From Cardiocondyla obscurior (Eukaryota; Arthropoda; Insecta; Hymenoptera; Formicidae): a stretch of 64,000 nucleotides of DNA. Shown here in pieces: positions 47,901 through 60,800 of this stretch (the first letter of the stretch is position 1; every line of letters begins with the position of its first letter). The position numbers were made by a program, and so were the translations under genes. The notes below the pieces were generated by a model, which did no database searches, was not told where the DNA came from, and saw only the letters and a list, made by a program, of their open reading frames with translations. The stretch covers positions 4,278,001 through 4,342,000 of the forward strand of contig NC_091875.1 of NCBI RefSeq assembly GCF_019399895.1, read 5' to 3'.

Positions 47901-49300
47901 TCCATTCTCAGTATTGTGTTTTTCATGTCATTTTGCCTGCGAATCGTATAAGGTTTACTGATTCCAATCTTGTAACAGTTGTATTTCTTGATATGCGAAA
48001 GCTTTGTTAGGGTTCGATATTCTAATACAAGAAAATGTATCATACTTTCGTATTTTATTTCTTTATCAGAAGTAATGTAACTTTTTATACATGCATAAAA
48101 ATAAAAAGATTTTTTTTCAGATTGTTAAAGTCTTCGATCGGAATCAATTATGGCACAAAAGTTCCATGAAACAATAAAATAAAATTGATTAAATCTCTGT
48201 TTAATCTTCCTTATTAAAAGATTATTATTAAAGATTTAAATACGTTTATAATATCAAAGTTGTAATATATTTTCGTGAATTTATAAAAAAAGAAATCGGT
48301 CAAATGTGATCAAAAACTTACGGAACATGTATAAAAAATTAATTTCTGCCAAAATTAATTTTTTGCATAAAAATATAAAATGCTAATTAATTTCCGGAAG
48401 ATATATGCAATAAATATCTATTTTTATTTTGTAACAAATCGTGCAAAGCATTCAATTTCACGCCAGTAGTGCATAAAGTATTAAATCGGATTAAAATAAT
48501 CTCGTTTTAAAAGCAGCATCTATCGTTTTGTTTGATCTACTTTGTCATGCATGAAACCACTCAAACAGTGTTTTTTCTCCTCTGCCATACATTTAGTCTC
48601 TTTTATATCAGTTTTATAATAATAAAATATTGCTCATGCAATTCTGTAGGCACATGCATGCACGAGTCAGAAGCTTGAAGGTTTGTCTGACTATACATGT
48701 ACTTTAATCACTTGAATATGTATTCTGTTGTCACACAAGTTTTTTTTAAATAATATATAAATCTATATTATTGCTACAAAAATAGTTTTAGAATGCATAG
48801 AATCTTGCTTGATTACATTTTTTTTTAATAACAAAAATTCTTTTTATTTTTAATATTGACTCAATAAAATTATAATTTAAAATAATTATTAATTCCCGTT
48901 CGTTATTTTTTAGTAATACGAAGGTTTATAATGTCGGTTTTTACGAACAATAATTACGAACAATCGTTCATTATCTTTCAAGTTTAATTATTACGTTTTA
49001 TTATATGATGGAACTTTAACTGAGAGTTTGTACAGAGAAAAAAAATTTACTAAAACTCAAAGTATCATCGTCGCGCCTAAATTAAAATATGATAACCACC
49101 CTATTTTAATTAAAATTCACGGTTTTTCAATTTATCGCATATAATATCGATAATATTGTATACTGATAATAACGATATGTAACTTTTCACATAATACATG
49201 AATATGTATGTGCGTATTTAATTAATATTAAGTAACGCTCAAATATACATATATTGTAAGCGGGAAGATCCTTCGTAAAAGGTATAAATGTGTTTGGCAT
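45000..49300. other. AT-rich gene desert
   Basis: Mostly low-complexity AT-rich sequence with an (AT)n microsatellite at about 46780-46798. A small GC-richer island at 46130-46230 (GCGGCATCCGGCTCCGGAC) and the exon-like stretch at 47407-47580 stand out; nothing else is supportable. Confidence 0.55.
47407..47578 (-). other. Weak candidate coding exon
   Basis: Minus-strand frame of about 57 codons from a possible acceptor (GTGTTAG|GA) to a TGA at 47409-47407. It reads GDLNTLNNRDTSNMYQADEV and ends VMTRYVQ. Amino-acid composition and local GC are more exon-like than the surroundings. No family is recognised, and it may be chance. Confidence 0.2.
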
Positions 49301-49680
49301 GAATATTTAATCAGTGGCACTTAAACTCGGACCCGCCTCGTCGACCTTGGTCGAAATGTGCACAGAAGGTCTCGCGGGTGCGTAGAGTCGACGGAGTTGA
49401 TTATGGTCTCCATTATATCAACCGGGCAGGTGATTATGATAAATTATAGTCGGTATGGTTACGATTTACGACGTCTAATTGCGACGGGAGGGATAGGGCA
49501 AACAGTGTGAGCTACGATGCTACGGTGTTCCGTCTTGCCTACAAGTCGCGATTATACTGGGCGTGGATGTCGATTTGATGGAAGAAAACCTGACGACGTA
49601 GTGGAAGGAAACATACGCGTGAAAACATGCAGTTCCGGGCATAACAAGACGAGATGCGTCGTCGAAAGATTTTTTTTTTT
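49301..49680. promoter_or_regulatory. Isolated CpG-rich island in the desert
   Basis: About 350 bases with much higher GC than the flanks on either side and several CpG-containing motifs (CCGCCTCGTCGACC, GTCGACGG, GCGACGGGAGGG). No long frame. It may be an enhancer, a distal promoter or an untranslated exon. Confidence 0.35.
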
Positions 49681-52600
49681 TTGAGCTTGCGCAGCTCACA
49701 AGACACGATAACTAGAATCTTAAAATTCTGTTAAATATTAAGCGACGAAAGTTCCGGTTTTGTAACTTTCTTGCAAAATTAATCTTGCAATCGTTTCTAA
49801 GTAAAACGAGAGATAAGATTAATTCTGTTTAAAAAAAATTAATAATTTTAAGGTATAATATTTTGCTATTATTGTGTTTTTATTAATTATAATTTATTTG
49901 ATGAGAATGGTTGATTCTTCAAATTTTCTTGCGACGGTTTAAAAAGGAAAAGTTATCTCCGATTAGTCTGCATATTTATATGATATTTTTTTCTAAGATC
50001 CAAAAATATCGATTCATTTTATTAAGTGCGGTATTATGAAGTTATCTTGTTGATTTCACTTGTAACTAAAATCCACGAATTATCAAGTTATTTCAATTGG
50101 TGCTAGAAACACCGTACATATCAAGTGCCCGTATAATCAATAATCAAATCGTTAATGAAGAAAATTTGCTTTTTCACGTTCGGCAGCTCATAGACACTTC
50201 TGCGTCACTTGTTTAATTTCGCGTTAATTAAATTCTGAGAGAAATTTGATATTTCCTGTTCGAGAAACGTGTAATTCGCTCTGCTGCCTAATGCACCATG
50301 ATTCTAATTGACAACGAGAGACATCGTAAAATTGGAAATATATTTTTTCGTCACGTGAGACTTTCATTACTTTTTTTTTGTTTCGTAATAATTGATGATA
50401 AAATAGTCTCCGGTCGGATTTATTAAGCTATTATTTATTTATTACAGCTATATTAGCTTAATTGATTTTATCATATACGGCAGATGCATGTTCTAAAGAG
50501 ACTCAAAACTTATATTATTCCAAACTTTGCTTTTAGTAAGTTTATTTGATGTACTATGTTCAGAGATATTTATGTAGGATACTACGTTGTTCGTCTTACA
50601 TGTACTCTTGCTAAAACCCTTCGAGGAGCTCTGTCATATCGATCCAATTCTAAGTTTATTGGATTTATATAAGATTAAACAATAGTAGAAATCTACGTTT
50701 CTTATTATCTGCCATAAAATCTCGCCCACAGTCTTTAGACCGGAAAGCTCTCGTTAAATTGTTAACTCTTCGTCGTAATCGTCTAGAGAGATTATCTAAA
50801 TTTGTTTTACTTAACTACGACAAATATACATCTATTATATCTTTATAATTACCTAATAAATCCGTGACAATAAACGTAAAATTTTTTGCTAATTAAAAAC
50901 ATTATATTCAAAATATTATATCCAAGGAATATCAAAATTGGAAGCATTATAATTAAATAAGATAATAATTAATTAAGGTAACAATTAATAATTGACAAAA
51001 ATGAAACCAGCCCCAATATTGGCATATATTGTTAACGTTATTTTCTTGAATAATCCTTAGAAGACTTTGTCGTCGCTTGTTGATTATTAAAAATATTATA
51101 AGTAACATAAAAATAATAATTAAAAATAAAAAAAAAGATTGAAGACCGTACCAACAAACCCCAGAATCTTTAAATATAATTTATCAATCTGCTGATAAGT
51201 TACGTATAGGATTTCGACTTTCCACGTATAGTGATTTGCATATTAGATTCCCTTCTGTTTTCGGAACGAAGTTAGATCCATCGTTATACAGTTATAGTAT
51301 AATATACGTTATACAATCCAAGTGGGATTTATATTTCACATGGAGTAATCTTTCTCCCTTACTTTTGCGTTAAAGCCAGGTCCATTTAAGTTTTATTTGT
51401 TTTTTTTTTTTACTAAAAGTTTAATTTCTTTAGATGGCTTTATTAACTTTTTTAGTTTCCCTTCTTAATTTATTTTTTATATTATTATATTTATTTTTAC
51501 TTTACCTCAAAAAGAGCAGAAGTCTGGAATGAAAGTCGCTTCGCATGTCAAGTCGAAAACACAGACACGTGGAGCTATGTAACGATTAACGATATATCTC
51601 ATTTCGTTCCTAAAGCAAGGGGAGATGTGGAATAAACTTCGCTTCGCGTGGAAAGTTGTATCGGCATGTGGAACTGTATGATAATAAAGTTTGTTTCTCA
51701 CCGGAAAGATCGAGTAGTTATTATTGCCATCTATCTTTGTTATATCCGTTTACAGTAAAGTTAATAATATTGCGCGTATTTTAAAAATTGAAAATATATG
51801 CATTTCAACTCAAACTCTGCATCTATTTTCTTGTTTTATTGATTTATTATAATTTATCATAATTTTATTATCATAATTGAAAGGAACATCTATTTTAAAA
51901 TCTGTATACCTATAAATTATTTTGCTAAATTTAGCAGGAGAAAAAGAAACTGGAATTTTTATGATAAAATTGCTTTCGATTTATTGTATCTTACGAGACT
52001 GTCACGATTGTTTCTTTTGCGAACTTCATATAAAATTTTCAATAAAATCATTTTCCAGAATATAAAAGAGACAAAAGCTGGACGTGCTAACGTTTATTAA
52101 TTGGCGAACAAGCTATAGCTCTGATAATATCTCTTTTCATTTCTTTTTGATTACTTCTTCTCATTTTAAAATAAGTTAAATAAGAACGAAAATCGTAATA
52201 AATTTCTTTCAATAGTCAAACAAAAAAACCCAGATAAGGTTTTTATTTAAAAACTTTGTTTGATTCATAGCATTGAACTTGAAAATTTGTCGCATAAAGT
52301 AAGAACTTCTACACTTTTTGGAAGTTCTACTAATAAATATGTATAACAAATTGCTTTCTTTTCAAATGTTCGGCGACAATTTTATAAATTTTAATTTAAT
52401 TTAAAAAAAATTTATTTAATTAGATTTAATAATTATCAATGTTTAAAATTAATTTTAAAAAAGTAAACGTTTTAAGTTTATTCTAAGTTTAAACTATTCA
52501 TAGCTATCAACAATATGTTATTCATCATTTCTCCGTATCGGAATCATTCTCTCTATGGAATGGTTTCATTGTTACAGTCTTTGGATTCAATACATATGCC

Positions 52601-53680
52601 ATAACTGTTGTAAACGGTTTGCCATTTGATTTACTAATTGACCTTTCAGGCATGTAGTACACGTGCGCTTTACAGCTTTGTAATAATAAAAAAAGGACCC
52701 GTTATTTCTGTTACAAGATTTGTATTTATATTTCATAAAAATATGAAAGTAAGTCTCATAAAAATTTATCGTTTATTTAATACATTCGTGAAAGATCCAT
52801 TAATGTATCAATGCTTTTGTACAGCTAAAAGTGAATACAAGACAAAGAACATTTGTAAACTGAAAGCAGCATTTATTTTGAGACAAATATCTATGTAAAT
52901 CATTGTTGAATGTGGGCTGCATGGCTGAAATTCTGAAATAGGAACTCAGAATTACAGTAAACGGTAAAATAGCTTATACTGCGCTTATTATGCCATTACC
53001 ATTCCCTATTTGGTTTGAAATAGCAAATTTAGATTGTATTATATACAAAATGTGTTTATAATAATATTAATAATAATATTTATATATAATATTAATTTCG
53101 GCATTGCACTTGTCACAAATTGTTCAGAAAAAGAAATAACAAGGTAATATTTTAATATTATAATTTTTTTAAATTAGTGGTACAAAATCAGAAGATTGAT
53201 ATTTTTTTTTATTTATGTTATTTGTATAAATTGATTAATTAAATGTTGTTTATGGGATCTGCAGAAGCTAACCAACTGTTATTGCTCAATAGATTAAATT
53301 AGATTAAATTACGTTACTAACGAAGCCATCGAATTAGAAATGCAAAGGTTGATTGAAAAGACGATTGGGATCATGCCTTCTAAATAACTTTTTACTATAA
53401 TTTCTATTAATACTTTCTAAAATTGTGTTAAATTTTATTAGCTTGTAACACCTATCAAATATATTTAAATTTTAAGGAAGAACTGATAACGTTTAGTAAA
53501 AAAAAAAAAAACTATTCTAAACTTGAAATCAAAATTTAAACGAGAAGTTTTTTTTACGTAGAATGTAGAACATTTTTTCCCCATTTTATTGTAAAAATAT
53601 TTTGCACAATAAAACTTTTTCTTTTTTTATTAAAAAAATATTTTAGTTTTTAAATTGATTTTAAATTGTTTAGGTTTTTT
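49681..53680. other. AT-rich gene desert with one diverged tandem duplication
   Basis: No supported gene. The only structure found is the duplicated segment at about 51520-51715. Short frames such as the one at 52638-52898 lack any recognisable feature. Confidence 0.55.
51520..51715. repeat. Diverged tandem duplication, unit about 103 bp
   Basis: GGAATGAAAGTCGCTTCGCATG (from about 51526) and GGAATAAACTTCGCTTCGCGTG (from about 51629) align. The similarity resumes at ACACGTGGAGCTATG and GCATGTGGAACTGTATG, and more weakly beyond. It is a direct repeat of two old copies; no coding frame is shared. Confidence 0.55.
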
Positions 53681-53689
53681 TAAAATCGT

Positions 53690-53970
53690 AATGTGACAGT
53701 AATTTCCTGTTAATCTATCTAAAGTTAAAGAGTGCGATATACCCACCCTCTTTTCGTTCGATCTTTCCCCCGAAACCGTGAGACGTAAAATAGTGCGAAA
53801 CTCAACGACGCTGGCGACGTCGATGATAGCGGCGTCCGTCGAGACGCCGTCAGGATCTATACAAAGCGCATGCGGCGAAACTTTTTGGTTGGCACAGATG
53901 CGTTCGTACAGTGGTCCGCTCCCCCAGTTTATCCGACGACGTTTCTCAACGCGCGACGCGTACATTTTCC
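53690..53970. promoter_or_regulatory. CpG-rich island
   Basis: A sharply bounded CpG-rich stretch (GACGCTGGCGACGTCGATG, GCGGCGTCCGTCGAGACGCC). Frames on both strands stay open because of base composition but show no domain. Its look is that of a promoter or first exon; a minus-strand leader feeding the exon at 44948-44999 is one possibility. Confidence 0.35.
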
Positions 53971-56640
53971 TATAGTTGAAGGTTTTAATTAAATATCAAA
54001 ATTGTGAAAAAGTTTTTCTACAAGCCGGCAATGAAGCACGTTTAAAAACTCGGATATTTTCCTGGGGCGCAAATTATAGAGCAAGATTTAATTACTTATA
54101 GAACGTAATAATTAAAAGGCTGCCAGATATTTGAGTGGAAAAATTTAAATTAAATAAAACTGCAAGTTATACGTTACTTTTTCTGTGGAAATTGTCCGAT
54201 AATTTAAGTTCTTTTTGTTGTGATTTTAAATCGATTTGATAGTTTTATTACCGCTTCGTTAAAAGTAACAAAAAAAAAAAATATTTCCCAGTAACTAACT
54301 TTTATGATCTTCTCTTAAACTAAATAAAAGTTGTAGAAATTATTGCATTTTCTAGCTACGATTAAAGCTGCGAGAAAAGAAGATCAGAATTTATTAAGAA
54401 AAGAATTTTGATAGAACGTTTAATTTTATTTAAAAAAAGAAAAAGATTTTTTTGCGGTAAGACAAGGCAAGATTTGATCCTCTCTTAAAAAAGAAAAATG
54501 AAAAAATTCTTTGGGGAATTTTAATCAGATTATGAAAAAAAATTGTCAGATAAAGTGAGAATTCTTGAATGTATCTGCGATAATGCTGTGCGACACCGTT
54601 CTCCCTACATCAGGAAGATATATTATATCGTCAATCTCTGTCTGTGAATTTTTTATACGTAGTGACGAACGAAAAGATAGGAAAAGACAGAAGTAATGAC
54701 GGAAGTGCGTATAGAAATTCGGACGATATAAATGATCTTACTCCCCGTGACAAATTAAGAGTGCGGTCAATCAATTTTTTTTTTTTCTTTTTTTTCTGAA
54801 TAAAATAAAATGTATATATTTTTTGTCTAAAGATTATCGAGCGATATATACCTTGAGTGTTAAATAACGTTAAACGATTGTACAATTAAAGTAAAGGGTA
54901 AGTCAACGTACTTAATAATATTAATAGCTTAATGATATGTCAATTAATCTAAAAAATTCAAAAGATAGAAATATATATTTTTATAGAACAAATAATTTAA
55001 TAAATTAGACATAAAATAAAATAAAAATGTTTTCAGTATAATTAAAAGAAATATAGCTATGAGAATGTAAATCAATATTGCTGGATCTTTTCAATATGCG
55101 TGACATCTGAGGGCGGTCGCACTATTGAATTCTTTTAAATTTCAATTGCAAGTCGAACTGTATACCAGAGATTCAGAATTTATTCGAGTCAAGACTGAGC
55201 AAATAACGAAGTGAGCTACAATAAAATTGCATTCTTGCGGAAACGTGCATGTTGTTCGTCAAATCTATTACATTTCCGCGTTTATTCCGCGATCAAGTGT
55301 ACAACAAGAAACCAATTTTTAATGCATAAAAGCGTATCGATTTAGAATAAATTGTACATGAAATAGAGAAAAGTAGACAATCTAATAAAAAAAAAATCAA
55401 TTACAGAAGCTATTAAGTGTACTGTTAATGCATCGCGCTCTCTTATTCCATGTTAATCAAAACGTGAGAAATTATATTGACCTGCAACTGAGACTTAACG
55501 ATAGTGAGCTTTTTTTCTTACAGTACATTATTAGCATACAAATTATAAAAGTTTTGCTTGATAAATATATGAAATTTTACGTGAACGAATAATTATCAAT
55601 TTGCATTTTGATCCATTTCAATAATTGGTACTGATGCTACATTTTAACTGCGAGCCATTCAGTGCAATTACGTCTTGCTCAATTTAATGTACAATTTACA
55701 TGAAATAAATACGTTAAAATTATATTTTATGATAAAAGCGCTATTATTAAGATACAATCGAATAAACTTAAAGCATTACGTTGAGATTAATTATTAACAA
55801 ATATAGTGAATTATGAATGTCGTAATATTAAAATTAGCCAACGGTAAAAAAAAATAAATGCAAATTATTATAAAATTCAAGAAAAAAAAAGAAAAGAAAA
55901 AAAAATTACGAACAAATACACGATTAAACGCAAATTGAATCTATCGAGTGAAATGCATGAGCGTAAAATTGTATTGTCCGATTGTACGTCGCTGCGAATT
56001 TAATTGGATTGAACGTAATGTAACTTAAAACGTAAATGACCATAATGTTACTCAGATGAACATTAAGAGCAAAAAAAAAAAAAAAAAAATAATGCACTCG
56101 ATTATTCGAACGAAAGCAAATGTTCGAACATTTAAACGTAATCTTGCGCTCAATACCGATGGTGTCAGGAACGTTGGAAAACTTCCAACCATTACGACAC
56201 GCGTTTGTCCGAACCGGAATGCGTGCGTGTTGCAATCGAATGCATCAGATCAAACGGCCTTTTATTTTAATTACAAATTTTTTTTGAACAATTTTTGGAT
56301 AATGACACATTGGACTTTACTACAAATTAAAAGTGTAATTATCAGTTGTATGGCAGTTCGCAATATCGCGATCCGTTTCATATGAATTGCCCACGCATAA
56401 ATTTAAAAGAAAAGTTTATCGCTTTTTTTTTTTTTTTTACTATTTCTCATTGATAGATTTTAGCAAATTGTTCTAAAAAAAATAGAATCTTTGGCAAACA
56501 AATTTACGGTATCACATCGCGCACGATTTGAGCACTTGATGCAACTTTGTGCAGGACACGGTTATTGTGTCAGTGGTGTTATTTATGAGTTTGACTAGCT
56601 CTCTTCAAATACGTAGTACATGCAACTTTATCCAATAGGT
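53971..56640. other. AT-rich DNA without supported genes
   Basis: Low-complexity A- and T-tracts (for example about 54774-54796 and 56070-56090). No gene, RNA or element could be supported. Confidence 0.6.
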
Positions 56641-56939
56641 TTTTAACGGAATCATGCGTTCCGTAAAAGAACTGGAAATTCCCGCTGGACAATCATTTCG
56701 CCCGCTGCGCTCGAGCTCTCTACGCAAGTTTGTGATCCGACGCCTGGTCTATATCAACGACGTGACACTAACAGGGCTGACGAATGACCAATAATATCGC
56801 AATGTGCATTTATTGCCGATTTATTTTATACGCCGTAACCGACTGCGCGGATCGAACAGCTATTTGAAGCAACGAGAAAAGAGGAAAAAACTGTTTCTAC
56901 CAGCTAACTACATCGATCGTTACATAATCAAGAGCAATC
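56641..56939 (+). promoter_or_regulatory. Upstream region of the GPCR exon
   Basis: GC content rises from about 56650 (CCCGCTGCGCTCGAGCTC and following bases), consistent with the 5' UTR or promoter of the receptor exon. No TATA box or initiator stands out. Confidence 0.4.
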
Positions 56940-57803
56940 ATGTTCGTGTTTCAAGAACTATCGATCAAGGCTCTGAGCTGTCACCAGATACCGACGGCGT
57001 TCGGCGGCTTCTCGCGGGTACGAAGATCGGCATCGCCGTCGAACTTCACGTTCGATTACCAAAGTAATCACACCTACGATATTTACGACTTGGAGGAATC
57101 GGACAGCTTTTGCACATCGCTGTATTTCCTTCTAGACTTTTGTCACTTGTACTACATACCGTTCATCATCTTGATGGGTTTAGTGGGTAATCTGCTGTCG
57201 TGCGTGGTATTCCTCAAGACACATTTGAAGCTACGTAGCTCCAGCTACTATTTAGCGGCGTTAGCCACCACCGATTTTAGCTTCTTGATGTCCCTGCTTT
57301 TCGTGTGGCTCAACAGCACTATCGGATGGAAAGTCTTCAACAATAACGGCTGGTGCGAGACTTTAGTGTACGTTAGCGCGGTTTGCAGCTCGCTCAGCGT
57401 TTGGCTAATTGTCGCATTCACCGTGGAAAGATTCATCGCCGTGCAATATCCGCTGCATCGGCCACACATGTGCACCGTAGCGCGCGCAAAAACGATCATT
57501 CTACTGCTAACGATTCTCGCCTTGCTCAGCCATTCGTACTCCTTTTTCACCGCCGGCGTGGTGAAAAATCAAGGCGGCGACGAGGTGTGCGAGCTGAAGA
57601 TCGAATACTTGGAGACTATGCAAATCATTAGCATCATCGACAGTATAGCGAGTCTGATTGTGCCGCTCGTACTTATCATCGTGATGAATACCATGATTAT
57701 GCGGAATCTTTTGAAGTTTGGCAGGAGATTCAACCAAGAATCCGCTTACACTGCGAATTGCTCCAACAGAGAGAAATCCGACATCAACCTCAATCAAATA
57801 CCG
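56940..57803 (+). CDS. Rhodopsin-family (class A) peptide GPCR, 5' coding exon (TM1-TM5)
   Basis: 288 codons from ATG to a donor (ATACCG|GTAAAG) in phase 0; without splicing the frame stops five codons later. Two N-glycosylation sites (NFT, NHT) lie in the N-terminus. TM1 about 69-92 with the conserved GN (GLVGNLLSC); TM2 about 103-126 with LAALATTDF; TM3 about 137-163, preceded by C139 and followed by ERF, a variant of DRY; ICL2 AVQYPLHRP; TM4 about 183-206; ECL2 cysteine (DEVCELK); TM5 about 226-252 with the conserved proline. TM6 and TM7 are absent from this exon and must be encoded downstream. The sequence resembles invertebrate neuropeptide receptors (SSSYYLAALA, MCTVARA); I cannot name the ligand. 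No endogenous-peptide partner is visible nearby. Confidence 0.88.
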
Positions 57804-60800
57804 GTAAAGTTCCTTTCTTAAGAACTTGCGAGCTGCGTTTTGATGTTGTAACATGCATGTAACTAATCTACAAGCTTGATATATTACAAAGTTCATGCTC
57901 CCTCTTTCATACAAGGAAGATTTTGTTTTCCATCACACGTTGTTCATTTTAAATTCATTAAACTTTAAACACTTCTTTTTTTATCTTAGAAAAATCCATG
58001 TTGATTATAAATTAATTGCGAATAAAAGTTTAAAGGAAATATAAAGCTAAATTATTATTTTTTTTTAGATTAAAAGCTAACTTGAGGAAGATTAAACGTA
58101 ATTAAGTTTTTGTTTTAATAAAAGTATTTCATTAATATTAGAACGATAAGTACAGTTTGAAATTTAAATTAATTAAAAATTTAGCCAGACGCACGTTAGA
58201 ATGTATTACATAATACAATACTTTTTTTTTCCTTTAAAGCTTTTAACCACTTAGATAACGCTTACACGTTCGTATATTTACGAATATATCTTCCACTTAA
58301 CTGATATCGTTAAGTGTTTAATGCATATGCACGATTTATTATGACAATTTACGCGTAAAACATTATGTATACATTTACACTCACACGATCATATTAAAAT
58401 CATTTATCGCGATATTGAATAATATATGGTTATTTTGCTTTTATTATAAATTGGAAACATTTAATACGCGGAATAACTCACGTTACAAAAAAAAAAGAAA
58501 AAAAAAAGAGAGAAAAAATACACAGATATTTTTTTTATTATATTTTTTCTCGGAATTTATCATTATTAAAGTTACCGGGTCTCGGAATTCGGGATATAGT
58601 TCGGGATAGTACTTGTAGTATCAGTTAAAAAGAGTGTTTCTTTCCACATGTGTTATCATAAATCTCCGTAAGTAAACGTTGAAATATTGGGTTCCCCGTG
58701 ATCGACCATGTATACGCTATTCGCACGAGTAGCGCATCAAGGCAAGCATGTGTAATCCGAAACATCAACAAATCTGGAAATAGTTTGCACTTGCTTATGC
58801 GATTTCTTAAAGGCGCACTACAACAATGTACGTGAAAAAAGTAGAGAAGAATCATATTCACAATTCAGTTTACAAAAAAGAAAAAAAAAAGAAAAAAAAA
58901 GTAGAAAAAAAAGAAAAAATACTAAACGAAGTCCACCGTAGCTGGTGGAGAAAAAATTCCAATCACTTTACAATCGGTGCAGAATACTACATAGATTATA
59001 CGCGTGCAATGCAAATATTAAACTATTAAAAAAAAAATTACATATTTTCTTAAAAAAGGCGAACGTTTCATTGTTATTTCGGTGCCTTTTAATTCGTTAA
59101 ACATGGGGTTTCTTTAATTGCGATTTGACATTATTGCCATGATAAAAAGTATGTCGGCAACCATGGTATATGCTGCTATCAAAGAAACGTGCCACCTCCG
59201 AATGCGGTTTGTCGACTATTTTGGACCGACGTATAAATACTCCTCACTGCTTACATAACCAACTGCCACCATTCATCTTTACAGATCGACTTGTGTGCAT
59301 TGCCGCTTCCTGCTGCTTGCTGTTTATAATCGTGGCTTGATGTGTGTTATCGACATATCGTGAACCGCGTGGAATCTGCTTTTTGCACCGCCACTGATAT
59401 CGTCATCAGTGGGTGTATAAAGAGGCGGAAAAGATTGCGACGTGTATCTCGAAATATTGTTTCGTAAATTAGAAGCGTCATAATCCATGTGTGTAAAAAA
59501 AAAAAGAAAAAGAGAAAACATATCCATAAATTATGTTTTAAAAAAAGATATTTAAAAGTGTACGAAATTAGAAAGTATTTACTACACAAGATGTTTTCTG
59601 CGAGGAGCAGATTTATCTTTGCGGTTCGATATTAATTTAACTGTTCTATTTTTTGAAACATTATTTTAAAATGTTGTTTTCCAATTAAAACTTTATATGA
59701 TTATACTTAAGATTATATTAAAATAGATATGTATATTTTTATATCTGCATTCTTATTTTAATACTTTCTATTGTTAGTACCCTATTTAAATTAAATTAAA
59801 ATTAAATTGCAAAAATATACGTCGTTAAATTCATCCAGGAACATCCACAGAAATAAATATTATTTTGTATAAAACTTTTATAGTCGTAATTAAATCATAA
59901 AAAAATAGTGTTTCTTATAGTTTATAATTTTAACAAATTAATATTTAAATTTTCTTTCATATCATTGTTAAATCTGAACATAACTTGGAATTATATTAAA
60001 TGAAGCAAAACTCAATATAAAATTACATGCATTTGCATGCATTTTTTTGCAAACAAAATTTAAAAAATTATTTTACAGAATTATTTTATTTTTTAAATAT
60101 TTCGGAAACAACATACAGAAGTTTTTATAGATTTTATATGCATATTGTTAACTATTCGTTCGCATTTGTTTGCGTGACAAATTTGGAAAAAAAAAATATA
60201 TAAAAAAATATTTCAAACTATATAATTTTTTTTTGTTTATTGAAGCTAAGAGCTTAACGATTTGGGAATTAGAAGTTGTCTATTGCCGTTAATAAACATG
60301 TAATACGTGCGAATATTGATTTCCATGTTACGATGTTTACCTGTACGCTTCGGATGCTCAATCAGATTATGATATTCTCGATGCAATCCAAAAGAGATTG
60401 AAACTATCATCTTTCATCTCTTTAAAGAGAGATTGAATTCTAGTCATTTGTCACTCGGGATAACAGTAAATACATTTTAAAGCCGCAATTTCTTACCGGA
60501 AATTAATATCAGAATCCGAATAAAGTTTCTTTTTTTAGCAAAAATAAAAATAATTCTAAGGGGACAAAACGTCGTTTCGTCCAATTAGACGTGTACAAAA
60601 ATTACGACGATATTATTTAAAGAAGTGATATACAAATTCACCGTGCCTTATCACTTGTGAAAGTTTCAAGTGTTGTGATTCGGATGCATTCGATTTGTGA
60701 CAACCACAACGTGATTAATTCAAGTGTCAATAAATTAATTCCATATCAATTGTAATATAACAGAAAATATTGTACGTTTCTATATTCAGTACATGATTAT

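Noticed and set aside
52638..52898. 86-codon plus-strand frame
   Set aside because: No recognisable domain, AT-rich codon make-up and no convincing splice or promoter context.
53630..53965. 111-codon minus-strand frame in the CpG island
   Set aside because: It looks locally protein-like, but the reverse-strand frame is open too and its tail is low-complexity; better explained as promoter or leader composition.
56940..57914. Minus-strand frames opposite the GPCR
   Set aside because: Shadows of the receptor coding sequence; the plus-strand frame has five transmembrane segments and the ERF motif.
59276..59340. CTTTACAG followed by an open stretch as the missing GPCR exon
   Set aside because: In the required phase it reads IDLCALPLPAACCL and then stops; it contains neither TM6 nor TM7.
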